Below are positions 10,701 through 23,376 of a DNA stretch of 64,000 bases, in pieces. Every line of letters starts with the position of its first letter. The first letter of the stretch is position 1. Origin of the DNA: Ceriagrion tenellum. Its lineage: Eukaryota; Arthropoda; Insecta; Odonata; Coenagrionidae. Location of the stretch: positions 85,109,696 through 85,173,695 of the forward strand of contig OY720643.1 of the NCBI GenBank assembly GCA_963169105.1, in the 5' to 3' direction. The notes below the pieces were generated by a model. It was not told where the DNA came from and did no database searches. It was given only the letters and a program-made list of their open reading frames with translations. The translations under genes were made by a program, and so were the position numbers.

Positions 10701-12370
10701 GGGAGTATAAATATATATATACATGCCCCTGCAATATATAAAGTAAAGTATGTATTTATGATGCTGATAATCATCATTCTTCGCATTTGTGTAAGTTGAG
10801 AAGTATGGTCCTTAATGTTATTTTTGTTAATTCAGAATCTTCTCTTATAATTTCTTCAAAAAGGTGTGTCATTCTCTATAATAATACCAGGGAAACGACA
10901 GGGGTCGTTTGATGTCTTTTTGTTATTCAACCGTTTGTTATGGTGTTCTTTTCTTTCGATTTTTATCAAATTTGTGTTCATACTTATTTCTATATTTGTT
11001 GTTTATTATTAATGGGCTTAAAGAATTTCATCGTCGTTTGTGTTGTGCTCTTAATTAAAAAATACACCTATAAAGTTGACTAGCGGCCACTTGATATTCT
11101 TTGCTGATATTGCTGCCTTTTCTTGAACTCTCCTTCGCCTTATTGATTTGCACTGCTCTGCAGCGGTTGTTGCGCATAAATGTGATTCTGAGTGACATGT
11201 TGCGTAATAATGTGCATATTTCATTTCATTAAATACATTACAATTGCGCAAATGCCTGGTGGTAATGAAAGGAACATTAATATAAAACATATCGATATCA
11301 AAATACACATACTGCAACAATATGAGTAAAATTAAATTTGCCTCGAGAATAATAAGCATTTACTTCAAAATAACTTTAAGGATTTAGGTAAGGGCTCAAA
11401 ATTTTCAACAGGCAGCCGATTCCAATCGCAAATGTAGAAAAATGGTTATCCATGTTCTCTCAATTGAAATTTGTATTAGTTTTTATATCAGCTTGTAAGC
11501 TTAATAAACAGTATCTTTTACCTTACTACTCATAATCATTGCTTATCTTCTCTGCTCAGGGTTTCGCTCGTGATTTCGCATTTTCTCTGTATATCACATT
11601 TAAAGAACCTCATTTCATATTCTGCCACTGCCATTAACTGTCAGGTTGATTATCCAGACCACTCACAATTTCATAATACTGATCGAATGAGATTCAATCC
11701 TTACACTTTAGCTGCTTTTCGTGTGTCGAGAATCTCTCACAATATAATCACAGTAAAAAATGGTTGCATGTTAACTAGCAGTGTATAAATTTTCCTGAAG
11801 TAAATTTATGGGTGTGGAGAAACATCTTTTTCCTGTGGAAAAACAATATACGATCTGAAAAATTGCCTTTCTGAAATCTAATATAATATTAAACTATTCA
11901 ACTACAGAATGGAAGGCTTTCTTTGGAGTGTACTCTGTTAATTTGCTCAAGGTATGTTAATCCGTTATTGTTCTATTAAATTATTGAATGAAGTTTGCTC
12001 GAAATCACGTGAGAAAAATTAAGCAGGCTATTTATTTGCACCAGCTTTTTGGGGGAAACACTTTTCAATAATCCAACATTGTCCACAGTCCTTCAAAGTT
12101 ATGTAATTTAAGCTACGCTTACATATGTCTTTTATTTTTCCATGAAATTAAACGTCCTATAATAACTCCAGGAAAAACTTTCATCATCTTTATAACAGAA
12201 TGAAGTGAATCTACTTGAACAGTCTGTTTCCTTGGTTAAGTCCTGCGTTTCACCAACCTTTTAACGGTCGAATTTTGAAATGGTGACTTTAAACGTTACT
12301 TGAATCGAGTGAGAGAGAAAATGATTCAGGCGCTTTATCGGCCCTTACTTGTCCAGGGATATGAATTCTG
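10701..12370. other. AT-rich DNA, nothing recognised
   Basis: Begins with a short (TA)n-like run near 10710-10724. The frames in this stretch are short and without recognisable domains. Confidence 0.5.
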
Positions 12371-12700
12371 CGCGTGGAAATTCCGAGAGCGTCCGCACTC
12401 AGGACCATCCGTTGAATCTCGCCGGATCCCTCCCCTCAAAAACCCCGCAAACAGAAAGGGAATCTCCCGTGGATTAATGCGGTCACTAACGAAGTGCTGG
12501 GACGAAGACCGTGGGAGGAATTACGGGGACGAGGACGATTTTTTTCCTTCTCAAGGAGCGTGGGAGGACGGACGGAAGGAGGAAAAAATATGAGCGTTTC
12601 GAGGAAGGCGAAAGTGTCGGAGCAGAAGGAAAGACCATGGGGAGGGGAATGGAGAAAACTCTCCGAACGGAGGAGGGTATAAACTCTGAAGAAAGGAAGG
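12371..12700. other. GC-richer purine-rich island
   Basis: From about 12490 the plus strand is dominated by GGA and GAA triplets, giving overlapping low-complexity open frames rich in Gly, Arg, Glu and Lys. I regard these as composition artefacts. Confidence 0.4.
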
Positions 12701-12749
12701 AAAAATCATGTCACATTAAGTCCAATAGAATCGCTGGTTAAATATGAAG

Positions 12750-12840
12750 TAAATCCAGAGGTCGCGGGGGTTAGAGACCCACCTGGGTGGTCTTTTTTCT
12801 ACCCTTGGCATGGTTTTTGCTCATCGTTCATCACCTGTTA
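12750..12840 (+). mobile_element. SINE fragment (tRNA-derived)
   Basis: The segment around 12757-12790 aligns with the B-box region of the SINE at 1241: GAGGTCGCGG, a GGTTAGAGACCC-like B box, then CCACCTGGGTGGT matching CCGCCTGGGTAGT. The following CTACCCTTGGCATGG also resembles the older body sequence. The 5' half with the A box is not evident, so this is a truncated or decayed copy. Confidence 0.5.
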
Positions 12841-14165
12841 ATTTTGAGAAAATACATTGATAATCTTTATTCGCCACAGAATAAAGGAAGTATTCTGGTT
12901 CGTCCACCATTAGGTCTGTAGATATAATGACTTGAGATGAACAATATCAAAAGTCTTTTATGAAAACGTTGGCCGTCCCAAAAATTTATCCCGGTGGTAA
13001 GCTGGATGTGAGTGTACCAGGATAAATTCTCTGGAAAGCCTTAAGTATTTCAAAGACTCTGTGGTTACTTGTTAGTATTACATCATTGTCTCCATACAAA
13101 TTTAAATATATTATTACCAAATCAAGCGAACATGTTACACCATATAACGTTAAATGAGATATACTTGTTAATGTTTATGGTCAATAGTTAATTTTTGGTT
13201 GGAAAATAAGGCTCAGTTAATATTTATACGCTTGCCATAATCTTGTCACACACTTTCATTCATCAGGAAAACATACGCTCTACATCTTATCATCCTGTCC
13301 ATAAAGTCTACTCTCAAGTTACCCAAAATTCTCCTCTGTTTCAGTGTTTCTTTAGATTGTCGCTTCAATCATTACTAGAGATATCAGTAATAGAGAAGCT
13401 GTAATGGCTCAACCCCGCTCTGCCGCGCTTGCATTAAAATTTAAGTGTAAGCGAAATATTATTTCACTAAAAATCAATGAATTTGGTCACATTTTTCATA
13501 AAAATATTTCACTCTTCCAAAAATACCAAAATATTATCCCTCTACTGAACTACTTTCCGAATTTTTTGATGGTGAATAGAAGCATTTTATGCACTCTCTA
13601 GCGACCGTAGTACTGTTTCTAAGATTTAGGTCGATATTTTTATTTAAAAACTTGTTATCTCAGTCACACAAAAGTATATCATTGCTCCACTTATACTAAA
13701 CATTTTAATTCATGCTCCCGGCAGCTGCTGGAATTAAAACGTGTTATTCGAATACGATCTTGATTATGACTAGAGAACTATCTAGCTCAAACTAACTTGA
13801 GGGGATAAAAGTTTAATATCGAACCAGCTCCAGATTTCTTTGTTTAATATGCCGCTTTTGGCGACATTGGCAACGTCGAAAAACATCTGCAACATCATCT
13901 TTATGGGGTACATGTGCCACGGATCCACATAAAAGCCCATTATGCCAAAAAATTTGGATCAGTCAATAGTAACAATAGATATACGGCCTCATATTGCGTC
14001 AACTGCAGAATTAACGTAGTTCCAATTGCAAAGACCATCGCAAAAGAAAGTTGTGAAGCAGACTTGTGTGATAAAGACAAAAGGATCAACCTTGCTATAC
14101 CATCTACCGTTTAAGCCCTTGAAACATATCGTTAGCAGATCGCCCTTGAAGTTGTCCCTTCCCTC
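12841..14165. other. AT-rich DNA, nothing recognised
   Basis: No supported gene or repeat was seen. Confidence 0.5.
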
Positions 14166-14880
14166 TGTTCTCAATAAACTGCAGGGAAAAAGAGTTGAAG
14201 GGGAAAAGAAGGATGGGTCGCGCGTAGGAGGGAGAAGAAGAGGCTTGAAAGAGAGAGGGTGGAGGCAGGGAAGTCGGTGGGATTTTTTGGTGGGGAGGAT
14301 TTTGAGGAGATTTGGAACGTGCGAACCGTGGGGGTCACATAGTCACCAGGGGTTAGATGGAGGGGTGGACGGGAAAGGGTAGTGTCGGCTTGGTGTATTA
14401 AATTTTCAGGGCGGTCCCCACCGACTCCCCTCACCCTCGTTCCACCGCCAGTCACCGCCTCCTTTTCCCGTCCCCTCCCACTCGATTCCCACGGACGCTT
14501 CCACACCTCTCCCCTAAAACCCTTCCTTGACCCTGCAACAACCTTCCTCTGTCCCTTCTCCACCCAAAAACGGTCGAAAACCTTCGTCCTACGGGCACCA
14601 ATCCGGCAGCGCCACATCCGTTGATGAATCACCACGGTGCTGGTTGACCGGCTAGTCCTTTCATGCCTGAGAGAAGAGGAAAAAATTGTTTCGTCGAAAC
14701 CGGCCGCTGCGAAAGGGCCACCGGATCCCTCCGCCTCCACCAAGCGCACACCCACTGCTTCCCCACCGCTAACTACACTTTCGTCCGTCCTTTACCACTT
14801 GCCCATGCTTCCGTGGAGAGTGGATTAGCGAAGGTGGTCAGAATAACGTATAACATTCCCTCTCGTGCGAGAGGGTTGCG
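14166..14880. other. GC-rich island, purine tract switching to pyrimidine tract
   Basis: About 14180-14390 is G/A-rich and about 14410-14830 is C/T-rich on the plus strand. The 194-residue minus-strand frame (14171-14755) results mainly from this: it is Arg/Gly/Ser/Pro-rich with no domain I know. I do not call it a gene. CpG sites are frequent. Confidence 0.4.
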
Positions 14881-16125
14881 TTGCTTACGGCTTTTAACCG
14901 TTTCTGTCCGACATTTGGGGTTGTTCGTATGAATTCAAGTTCATTTTCAGTCTATTTAATTAGTCCTGCGGCCGCTACCGTCATTTTCGACGTAGGACCG
15001 TTAATTATAAAACGCTCTAGTTTACTAATGCGTAGAAGTCTTGAACTGAGGCATGATGTACGCGTTCATCAACTGAGAAATGTAGAATGAAGAACGTTTA
15101 GAAGCATTATTTCCTGCAGGATTTCTTTTAACTTCACCTACGGCCTGCAGTATTCCTGTTCTTTGATGCAAAAATTTTCTTGGAGTCCCAATTTAATATC
15201 GTAATAACTGTTAATTTAGTTTCGACTCACCTACTTAATATAATTAAAAAATTAAAATTTAATTTTTTATCATCATAATTGGTTTTCAGAGTGCAGGATA
15301 TTATAAGAAATTGGAGACATTGCCTTTCCATTTGGGATTCAGGACGCTCTAGATTAATCTATGGTATGCAATATGCATTATATGACCTAAGAATCGCAAT
15401 TTGTAGCGTGTAGCTTACCCACAAATAATTTGGTGGCAATTAGAATTTTATTTTCTTCCACCTATCGTAATCATGGAAATACATTCATTATTTCTTGGTG
15501 CTACTTTGCGGTGTGCAGTCACTATACTCGGCTCTACGCCTGCCCTAGCTTTCATGTCTAACGAGTTTTTCGTCTTCAAAGCAGGACCATATGCAAATGC
15601 ATGTGCAATTCTTCTTGGGAGTCTTTGACCCAACAGCATTTACTACATCCCATTCATCGGGAAAATACAATACTTACTTTAAAAGAGGGACTACTGCGGA
15701 TTGAATGTGTTCAATAGAGGTCAAAACTAAGAGTTTAGCTGTAAAATATGCCTTTTAACCCGGGAATGTATTGGTTTAAACAGCGCTCGTATCTCAAGGG
15801 GTCGTTCATGGATAGAATGTCTCACAAATACAACGAAATGTGTGATGGTACTATGGTCTTGTCGAATGACTGCCAAGGAACTTTAGGCAGCCAATATTCC
15901 GGAGATGGTGGAGGCAGCAATCTTTTTTCACACGAGTGAAGTTGGGTGTCCTTATCTCCCTACCGTAAGACGGTTCCGTAATTATTGTTTTTTTTATCAG
16001 AACTTGTTTTACAAAATTGAATTAAGAATCATTTTGTACTTTTTTATTTTTAGTCCAGTTTTTTATCCATGATATGTGCGTTACTAGCTTAATTTTAATT
16101 GGTTTGGTAATTTTTAAGCTCTAAA
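14881..16125. other. Unassigned DNA
   Basis: No supported gene or mobile element. Short frames near 15448-15639 (minus) and 15748-15939 (plus) have no recognisable domain. Confidence 0.45.
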
Positions 16126-16640
16126 ACATGTGATGACCCTCCCAGTCATCCCATCATTCGAATGTCCACTGATCCAGCACTTCAAGGGATTTTGCTCCCA
16201 CGTCCTTCTCTCAGTAAATTCCCTCTCTTGCCACCGGATTTCCCGGGTCCTGCTGCTTTATCCCTGCCGCCTTCCCTACATCGTATTTCTCCACATTACC
16301 TATTCTGCTTCTCTTTCCCTCATGTCCCACCCCCTTAGTCCACGTCCCGGTTGATAAGGGACGCGAGTAATAAATGCGAGCATGAGTAAGCTTGTGTTTG
16401 GTCGCACGCAACGACGGTCACCAGGGGTCGCGTAACCTTGGAGGACTTGCTCGCCCGGTTTTGCCGTGGATCTCGAGTCAACACGAAGCGGTCCAGGCCC
16501 GGGTGAGAATTAGCGCACAGGTCTCCGAGGGATTTCTTATGCGTAGGACGGGAATACTGGCGAGAAAAACCTCGTTCATTTTAGAGACACCAGCATGCAA
16601 TGTACCTGAAAGATGACCCTACACCTCGCTTGCCTCTGTT
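16126..16640. other. GC-richer island with a donor-like site
   Basis: Pyrimidine-rich to about 16350, then CpG-rich. At 16492-16508 the context CCAGGCCCGG followed by GTGAGA could serve as a 5' splice site on the plus strand, but no matching exon is recognisable. Confidence 0.3.
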
Positions 16641-18890
16641 CCCGCAAATAAGCGGCCTTTGAAAATGTGTTTGGAGCCTTAGGTTTGAATATACGTTCAC
16701 ACTCAATGGAAAAAAACTTATGTAAAATTAACTTTGGCGACATATCTAGAAAGGCACTATTATTTTAGACAAAGTTCTGCTGCAACCATGACTTTTTACT
16801 CTACAGTAATTAAAATTGAAACGTAATTAATTATTGTAGGCATTTTACAGCTACGTTTTGCAACAAATAAGTCACATATCCTTAGGCTATGCCCTAAGAA
16901 AATGATCGTAAATAGTTTTGAATAGATAGTAAACACTTCACGCTTATCTTCGTTGTATATTTTTCCTCCTCGGTGAAAGTTCGTACGGGTACTGGGATTA
17001 TAATCAAATGAACGTTAAAAAGTCGTAAAGGATCTATTCTCGTAAATTCTTTGTTGGGTTGCTGGCCAATTGCCTACCACAAAAGTGAACCTTGTTTGAA
17101 AGAGTATTTAAATCATCCGTTTCACCGAGGAAAATAATATTTATCCTTCCAATTATGTTTTAACCATAGCTTCGCTCTCATGATACAGTGGAACATCGAA
17201 CAAATATGCTGAAATACAATTCTAGGAAAAAGAATTCAAAATGCATGAAATTGGAAGGAGGAAATTTGTGAGTTTTTTTCTGGTTCCTTTATGCTACTTA
17301 AAAATACTGGGTGTACCGTTAAATCTGAAATTAGATGGTATAAATGAAACTGGAGAAAGAAACTAGAGATGATGGGCGGGCTGCCTAAAAATTTCCGTGA
17401 ACCAATGGTTGATTGGCAGCCTTTGTAGTTAGTCATTAATTTGAAAATGATAAAATTCAACAAAATATATTCTTGAGTCACTAACTATAAAAATTAACTG
17501 GGGTCGTAACCTAGTCTCCACACAATTTTTTGACCACACATGGAGTGATTTTTAGAGGATCCCCTCGAAAACCTTTTTTAGACTCCGGTTTTATATACTT
17601 AACACAGTTTTTGATATAATATAGGAATCGTAATAACGTTTTTTAGTTTTTGTTTATCCTTTTAGTTAATCCTTTTTTGTGGCTGGTCATTAATCGTGTT
17701 TACTCAATCTGTTGGAAGTCTAGTAAGCATTAACGAAAAAATAACGAGAAAAGCATTTGCAAGAAGTAAACTTAGCGTCTGTGCTTTGTCTACTATGTTG
17801 AGATTTCCGTTTGGTGACGCATGCGTTATCGCTTGACGAGCGTATTAGCCTCAGTTTTTATACGGAGAAAATATGCAAAACCAGAAATTATAAAAATGGG
17901 CTAGTAAACCTGAAGTCTTCCCTGAGCCTTTTATGCTGATGAGGAAATTAACAATGTTTTCTATAGGAAGTAAAAGTGGTGTTTGTCGGTAGCTTGAATT
18001 AACTTCCGTCGGCAAACTTTGCGTAGTGAAATTATTAAGAGGGCTAAGTCCGTTGAACAATATTATCAAAAGAATGAATAAAGTTTGGATTTACAAGGCA
18101 CTCTATATATTCAAATATCCATGCATTTTCATAGTTGGTATGTTGTTTTTATATTTTGTTGCATAGAAGGAGGATTTCATGTTCGTATACGTTACAACTG
18201 CAGGTAGATTATTTTCTTTCTCGGCAAAGTACCTAAGGGCGGCGATCGCTATACACCCCAGACGTTCTACATATTCACAATCCTCTCCTCTTTTCCTGCT
18301 AAGTCAACGTTCTCCCTCCCATCTCTACCGTCTGTTTTCCTTCACCAATGTTGCTTGCTTCCTCCTTTACTCAGCTTCTTAAATTTCTCTATGTTCCTCC
18401 TCTCCTCGCTTATCATTCTTTCCGATGAACATTAGACCCTTGCCTATTTCCATACTTGTTCTTGCAGCATCCATGCTTATGCATGAAACTTATAATATAT
18501 TTTAGATTTTAAACTGTTATGATATCACTTTGCCAACAACAACCTTAAGAACATCGGTATTAATAGCATACTTCTCACTTTTTAAGATATTGTTATATGA
18601 AAACCAACAGCATAGGCTGAGAAATGTGACGACAGTTGCAGGAATGAACAGATATCGGAACTCAGTCCGTAAAAATCGTAGTTGACATGAAACAGTAAAA
18701 CGCATGATAATTGGAGACTCTTCGCAAAGAAAACCTTCACATAAACCTGTTAACTTTAGGTACACAGTATTAGTGGTAAGTAATATAAAGTATGCATTCA
18801 TTTAAATAACTTATACCATCTAATATGTATGATTATGAAATGTGTAAACAAAAGCTTGGTGTGCGCTAACTTACTTGAATGTCTCACTTC
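16641..18890. other. AT-rich DNA, nothing recognised
   Basis: No gene recognised. About 18265-18420 is pyrimidine-rich on the plus strand. Confidence 0.5.
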
Positions 18891-18893
18891 ATC

Positions 18894-19001
18894 TTATCGC
18901 AAGTTTTTCAAGCATATTTCTTCTTCCAACTTCTTCTTATCTCACTCTATCTCTTCTCACTATCTTCTGTCTTACTTCTTTTCACTTCATCTTATCGCAA
19001 G
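18894..19001 (+). repeat. CT-rich stretch bounded by 20-bp direct repeats
   Basis: TCACTTCATCTTATCGCAAG occurs exactly at 18894-18913 and 18982-19001. Both copies are followed, directly or after a short gap, by GCATATTT. The DNA between is composed of TCTTCT-like and TATCTC-like words. A degenerate minisatellite is the simplest reading. Confidence 0.8.
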
Positions 19002-19429
19002 CATATTTTTTACTCCGATTTAAAAATTAAACTATTTTCTTGAAAAATTAATATTACGACTCGTACTATTGTAACTTCAATTTGTATTTCAGAAACATTA
19101 TCGTAAGGTATCGAAAATGTGCACGTATATTTCCGACAATTGAACGTGGTTTATATGCAAGGAATGAAAGAATTTCCTCTCTAAGATTGAAAATGTGGTA
19201 TCTATTTATAAATGAATATCTATCGAAGGAAACCATTTTTCTGATTAACTCAGTACGGAACTTGGTTTCGCTGGCAACCTTTCATTTCACCGGCATGTCT
19301 TGTTAAAAAAAAACAGGTAAAATAAGGGTAGGAATTTTCTCTCAACAAATTTCGCAGGGTTGGCTCTGAAAATTTCATCCCTTCTGGGGGGTGTGAAAGC
19401 GGGGGTGAGGGAGGGTGAAGGAGAGGAGT

Positions 19430-20185
19430 TCAAAAAATGAAATGAAAATGAAAAATAAAACAAAAAGAAAAAAAATGATAAAACACACGAAGGACCCGCT
19501 TTCTCCAGAACTGAGCAATGCCGCGGCCAAGGCACTCGGGCCCGGGTGTGTGTGGGGTATGGGAGCTCCTTGGACTCGAGAAAACCGACTCCTGTTATGT
19601 TCCCCTTCATATTTATGTATTTATTGCCTCGTGCCGCCCGCACCGGCCGTCGTCCTCCACCGGCCCCGACGAGCCTCCGGGCGACGTCGGCAAGGACAGC
19701 CAGCCCTGCAGGCAGGGCAAGCCCACGCGCTCCCGAAAATTTCCCCCCCCCTTCCTTCCTCATCCTTTCTCACCACACAGCCCCAAGCCAAACTCTCCGG
19801 AAAAAAAAATGCCGCCCCTCACTCTTTTTCCCATTCCTCATACGCAATTCGTCCTGTTTTCTCTAAAGCGCAAACACCAGCGCCCGGGCTCTCCGGCGGC
19901 ATTTATTTTTCCTCCGGTCCTATTATAAATTCAGACTGGGGAAAAAAGCTTCCTCTCTTCCTCCCTCTCCTCCCTTTCACTTTGGACTACACTCGGATAC
20001 GCATTTTCTGGAGGTGGGGAGAAAAAATTTTCCCGGAAAAATTCTCCCCTACTCCCGAGTATATCTCACGTTCCCGCCCATCCTTACACCCTTTAACCAC
20101 CCTTCCCCTCCTACTCTCTTGGTTTCTCACACCTCTACCTACTCCTCAACGCTTCCACCCTCTTCCCTCCTCACAAGACCCTTAA
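19430..20185. other. GC-rich, pyrimidine-rich island with long overlapping frames
   Basis: Several long frames overlap here on both strands (256 and 136 residues plus, 158 residues minus), all rich in Pro, Ser, Arg and Ala as expected for low-complexity C/T DNA. One block, about 19636-19740, is less repetitive and in one plus frame has nearly all codons ending in G or C (residues DEPPGDVGKDSQPCRQGKP). No domain is recognised and no matching splice donor is obvious. It may be a genuine exon fragment or only a CpG island. Confidence 0.3.
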
Positions 20186-20338
20186 TAAACCCTTTTCAGC
20201 GAACTCTTTTAAAAAGTCCTACCTCCCCGGCCGCGGTTTCAATTCTTGAAGCACACACTCTCTCTTTCCTTCCATGTCATCGCGTTGCTAGGTTTATGGA
20301 CCGGTGGTGTTCTATAGTATTACAATATCATTACGCTT

Positions 20339-20552
20339 ATCGCTGTAATATTTTAAAGGCTTTACACGGTACATTTTTTTGTACAAACGAATGTATCATA
20401 GAATGTTCAAGAAACTGAATGGAATTAGAGCAAGTTCTATTTCCCGTGAAGTCATTCAGACAATCATACAATTTGCCGCTTTTCACGGTACATTCGTTTG
20501 TATAATAAAATGTACTGTGTAGAGCGGCCTTAAGAGATAATTTCACGGCGAT
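20339..20552. repeat. Imperfect inverted repeat with nested hairpin
   Basis: The left arm (20339-20398) and right arm (20484-20552) are imperfect inverse complements sharing ATCGC(T/C)GT, a CTTTACACGGTACATTTT-like block and ACAAACGAATGTA. Inside, GCCGCTTTTCACGGTACATT (20475-20494) is itself an inverse complement of 20509-20528 with four mismatches. This looks like an old fold-back/MITE element that has partly decayed. Confidence 0.65.
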
Positions 20553-20599
20553 CGTATTGGTATTATACTGTAAATGTGTTGAGTATTGCATTGCATTGC

Positions 20600-22500
20600 A
20601 TTTCATCCAATGTAAAACTCGCGTTAATGAACATTAAATAATACAGCTGCTTGCAAACTTTGTTTTTATTTGAACAAAATCCAAGAGTTGAATATTTTTG
20701 TGACCCCCTACTTTTATATTTTATTTACTCTGCAACCCGTTGCGATCCCCGTGTGGGAGGTGGCGTTAGATTTGGAACCACTAGCATAGCATTTTAAGCA
20801 TGGACTAACACGACGGTTTTCGCGTGTTTCATTATTGCATCAATATTGAGAAAGAAATTTATTTTAAAGTCGCTTAAATGGATAATGTGTGATAGTTATT
20901 TTTGCATTGTAAGGCAGGTGAAAACCCTAATGTGATGCTGTATGGTTTAGAAACTTTGTAATTATGAAGGCAGAAAGTACGTAAACCTAAGTGTTTGATA
21001 TGTGTGTGTGGAGAAGGATGAAGTAGGTGAGCTGGGTGGAGAGAAAGCGAAACTAGGAGGTATTGAACATGTTTGGAGATTGGGAAAAGTTAATGGCGGA
21101 GGTTTGAAGGAGGTTGGAGATATAGATGGAGGTCGTATTAAAACGGGAGGGAATATAAAAGAGGGTAATAGAGGGAAAAACACCGAGGAAGCGTGCAAGA
21201 GGAAGCAACAGACCATAATGAATGAGAGATAATTGCCTTTACTCTCATTCTTTATGATGAATTATTTCCACCACATCAAGCCTTATACTTCTTTCTTTGT
21301 AGGAAGGAATATGTTTGGGAGTACGAACGAAGTAGAGACAGGGAAGCGATATTAGGAACGCAAGAGGGATCTAATGGCGGACCATGCAACTGAGTGTAAA
21401 GAGATCAGGATAAACACTATGCAGAAACCTACCTTGCAGCTGGTAGAATACTTAGGTGAATGAGTATATGTGAAATCATGTGCACATCGCGTATCTAACC
21501 CTTATGCTATCAAATCCCGTATTGCAGTACGTTTCATATCGTGCCTGTAACCTATATCTTGTGACATCAGCGAGTGTATCTTAGCGCGATGCTCGTTCAT
21601 GTCTTCATGTCTTCATGTTGCCCGGCGATACATCGTTAATATCGTATATCGCGAACGACTTATTGTGATATCGCACTGCCCGAGTTCGAGCGAAGTCCCT
21701 CGTTCAATATTCTTCACATGATTTCCTTACCCCGTTCAAAGCTGTCATCCCCCTCTTCTCCAGCCCAGGGCCTCTTCGCTGGCGGCTTACGCTTCCAGTC
21801 AAAGCCTATTACTCCGCAGCCTTGATTACCACTCGCAGCAATTACTTCTCAATCCCAGCCTTTCAACCCGGCGTCTGTCGTTTCGCTCCCCCCGGTTACT
21901 GCTCGATCGGCAAGAACTTTGATCTTTCTTCTTTCCCCTTTGAGTTAGGCGGGGAAGGGGTGTTCGGTGTCATGACCCAATAAGGAAATCATGTTACAGT
22001 GAGCCGAAGAGATATGACTGCGGACATTTTAGCCATGAAGTTATGTGCACACATATTTGCTGTTTAGGGAAACGATGTAGTGTATCGAATGTATCGTCGT
22101 GCTGAGTCCTATTTTAGGGACATAAATATAGAGGCTAAATATATAAAATTATAGCATGTAACTTTTTGTTTCATAATTGTCTGTTACCGTTTGATGCATT
22201 ATTCTTTGCCAGTTGTTACGAATGCGTTCTTGAGGATCAAATTGTTTGTAATGTTAAATTCAGTTATTCATACCACATTTTCATTGCAAATTGCTATTAA
22301 AGCTTTCCCAAGCTTTATTTGCAATTATCACATTCAGAGGCTATGAAAGTACATAAGTAGATGAAATATACTCGTAGATGCAGTCATATAAAGTCCTAAT
22401 AAATTGTGGCTAATTCTAAAGTATTGCAGTCATCTGGAGTTAACAAAAAATTGTGAATTTGAGAATTTGATGGGACTTTCTCAGTTATTGAAAACAAATT
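20600..22500. other. Mixed DNA, no gene recognised
   Basis: About 21004-21235 is G/A-rich and gives low-complexity frames on both strands. About 21590-21675 contains the tandem words CATGTCTT (three times) followed by a cluster of GCGATA/TATCGC words. About 21700-21960 is GC-richer. None of this adds up to a gene I can name. Confidence 0.45.
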
Positions 22501-22514
22501 GGTTATTGATATTT

Positions 22515-22605
22515 GTGTAAATTTCTCGGGCTCGCCACCGGGTAAGATATTCATAGGCAGCCGACGTTTCGGGTTCCGACTCGTTACCCATTCTCAAGGC
22601 TATTG
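22515..22605 (-). mobile_element. Penelope-like element terminal segment
   Basis: Read on the minus strand this contains, in order, CTTGAGAAT, GGGT, a spacer, ACCC, GAAACGTCGG, then a CCGGTGGCGAGCCCGAGAAA-like block. The GAAACGTCGG word next to a short hairpin and a degenerate CTGAAGATG-like word is a pattern I associate with terminal repeats of Penelope-like elements in animals. No reverse transcriptase sequence is next to it on this strand, so it is a solitary or truncated end. Family assignment is from memory of the pattern only. Confidence 0.4.
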
Positions 22606-22756
22606 ATGGTTTTACCTCTGATTGGTTGGAGTCCCATAAAAGTATGAAGAGGAGTGAAGTCAACGTGAAATCATCAGGTACAGTTAAAAATAGCGGAATT
22701 AACTTAACGTGTGATATACTATTGTAAGAAACACATGCAAAAAATATGTGGCACAG

Positions 22757-23376
22757 TATTAAAGAAACTAGGCTTTTTAAGCGTATTATTGGAAGGTCGT
22801 CTGATGAAAAATTAAAAGAGATTGAAAGAGAGAATACTTTGCTTTAGTTAGGTCACATCTCAAATATGCCGCGAGCATTTGGGACCCTGATCATAAAGAG
22901 TTAACCAAAAAAATTAGTAAAATACAAAGAAAAGCTGCACGCTTCGTTAAAAACTACTGCGAGCAAACATATAGTGTTTCAGCAACAACTTTTTCAGGGA
23001 TTAAGATGTGAGCCTATAGAGACTCGGAGGCTACACGGTAGGCTTAGCTTGTCTGATAAATTTAGAACTGGTGTGTTTCAGAGCGACACAGAGAATGTTA
23101 TCATGACTTCTCACCATATCTCTAGGCATGACAGAGGCGAAAAAATAAGAGAGGTACATTCCGGAACAGGTAGGTACAATAAATCTTTCTTTCCGCATAC
23201 AATAAGCGATCACAATAAAAACTGAGCTCCTCTGAATGCACTCCGATAATACATGTCACCTTTCTCCTCCAAAAAACCTTATCTCTTACATCTTTACACG
23301 GCTTGTGTGCTAATACCTTCTGCCACACACCCATGTGGTGGCTTGCAAGGTAATTATAGATGTAGATGAAACCAAT
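22757..23376 (+). mobile_element. Jockey-like LINE, C-terminal reverse transcriptase fragment and 3' UTR
   Basis: Three blocks in different frames together give the C-terminal part of a jockey-type ORF2. Block 1 (22779-22823) reads KRIIGRSSDEKLKEI. Block 2 (22835-22994) begins YFALVRSHLKYAASIWDPD and continues QRKAARFV. Block 3 (22995-23225) begins QGLRCEPIETRRLHGRL and holds SFFPHTISDHN just before a stop. The order and motifs (LVR.HL.YA..IWDP, QR.AARFV, E..ETRR, SFFP.T) match the usual C-terminus of jockey and related LINEs. The 3' UTR follows and ends near 23376 in a short TAGATG tail, typical of these elements. The two frame breaks and 5' truncation make it non-functional. The protein drove target-primed reverse transcription in the intact element. 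Confidence 0.85.

Noticed and set aside
14171..14755. 194-residue minus-strand open frame
   Set aside because: Low-complexity Arg/Gly/Ser/Pro composition driven by a purine/pyrimidine tract; no domain and no splice or promoter support.
19415..20185. 256-residue plus-strand open frame
   Set aside because: Long because of the C/T-rich island; frames overlap on both strands and the start lies in an A-rich run. Only the 19636-19740 block seemed worth a note.
23122..23334. Minus-strand frame with MGVWQKVLAHKPCK, resembling a frame at 34380
   Set aside because: The similarity is real but comes from the LINE 3' UTR read antisense, not from a protein family.
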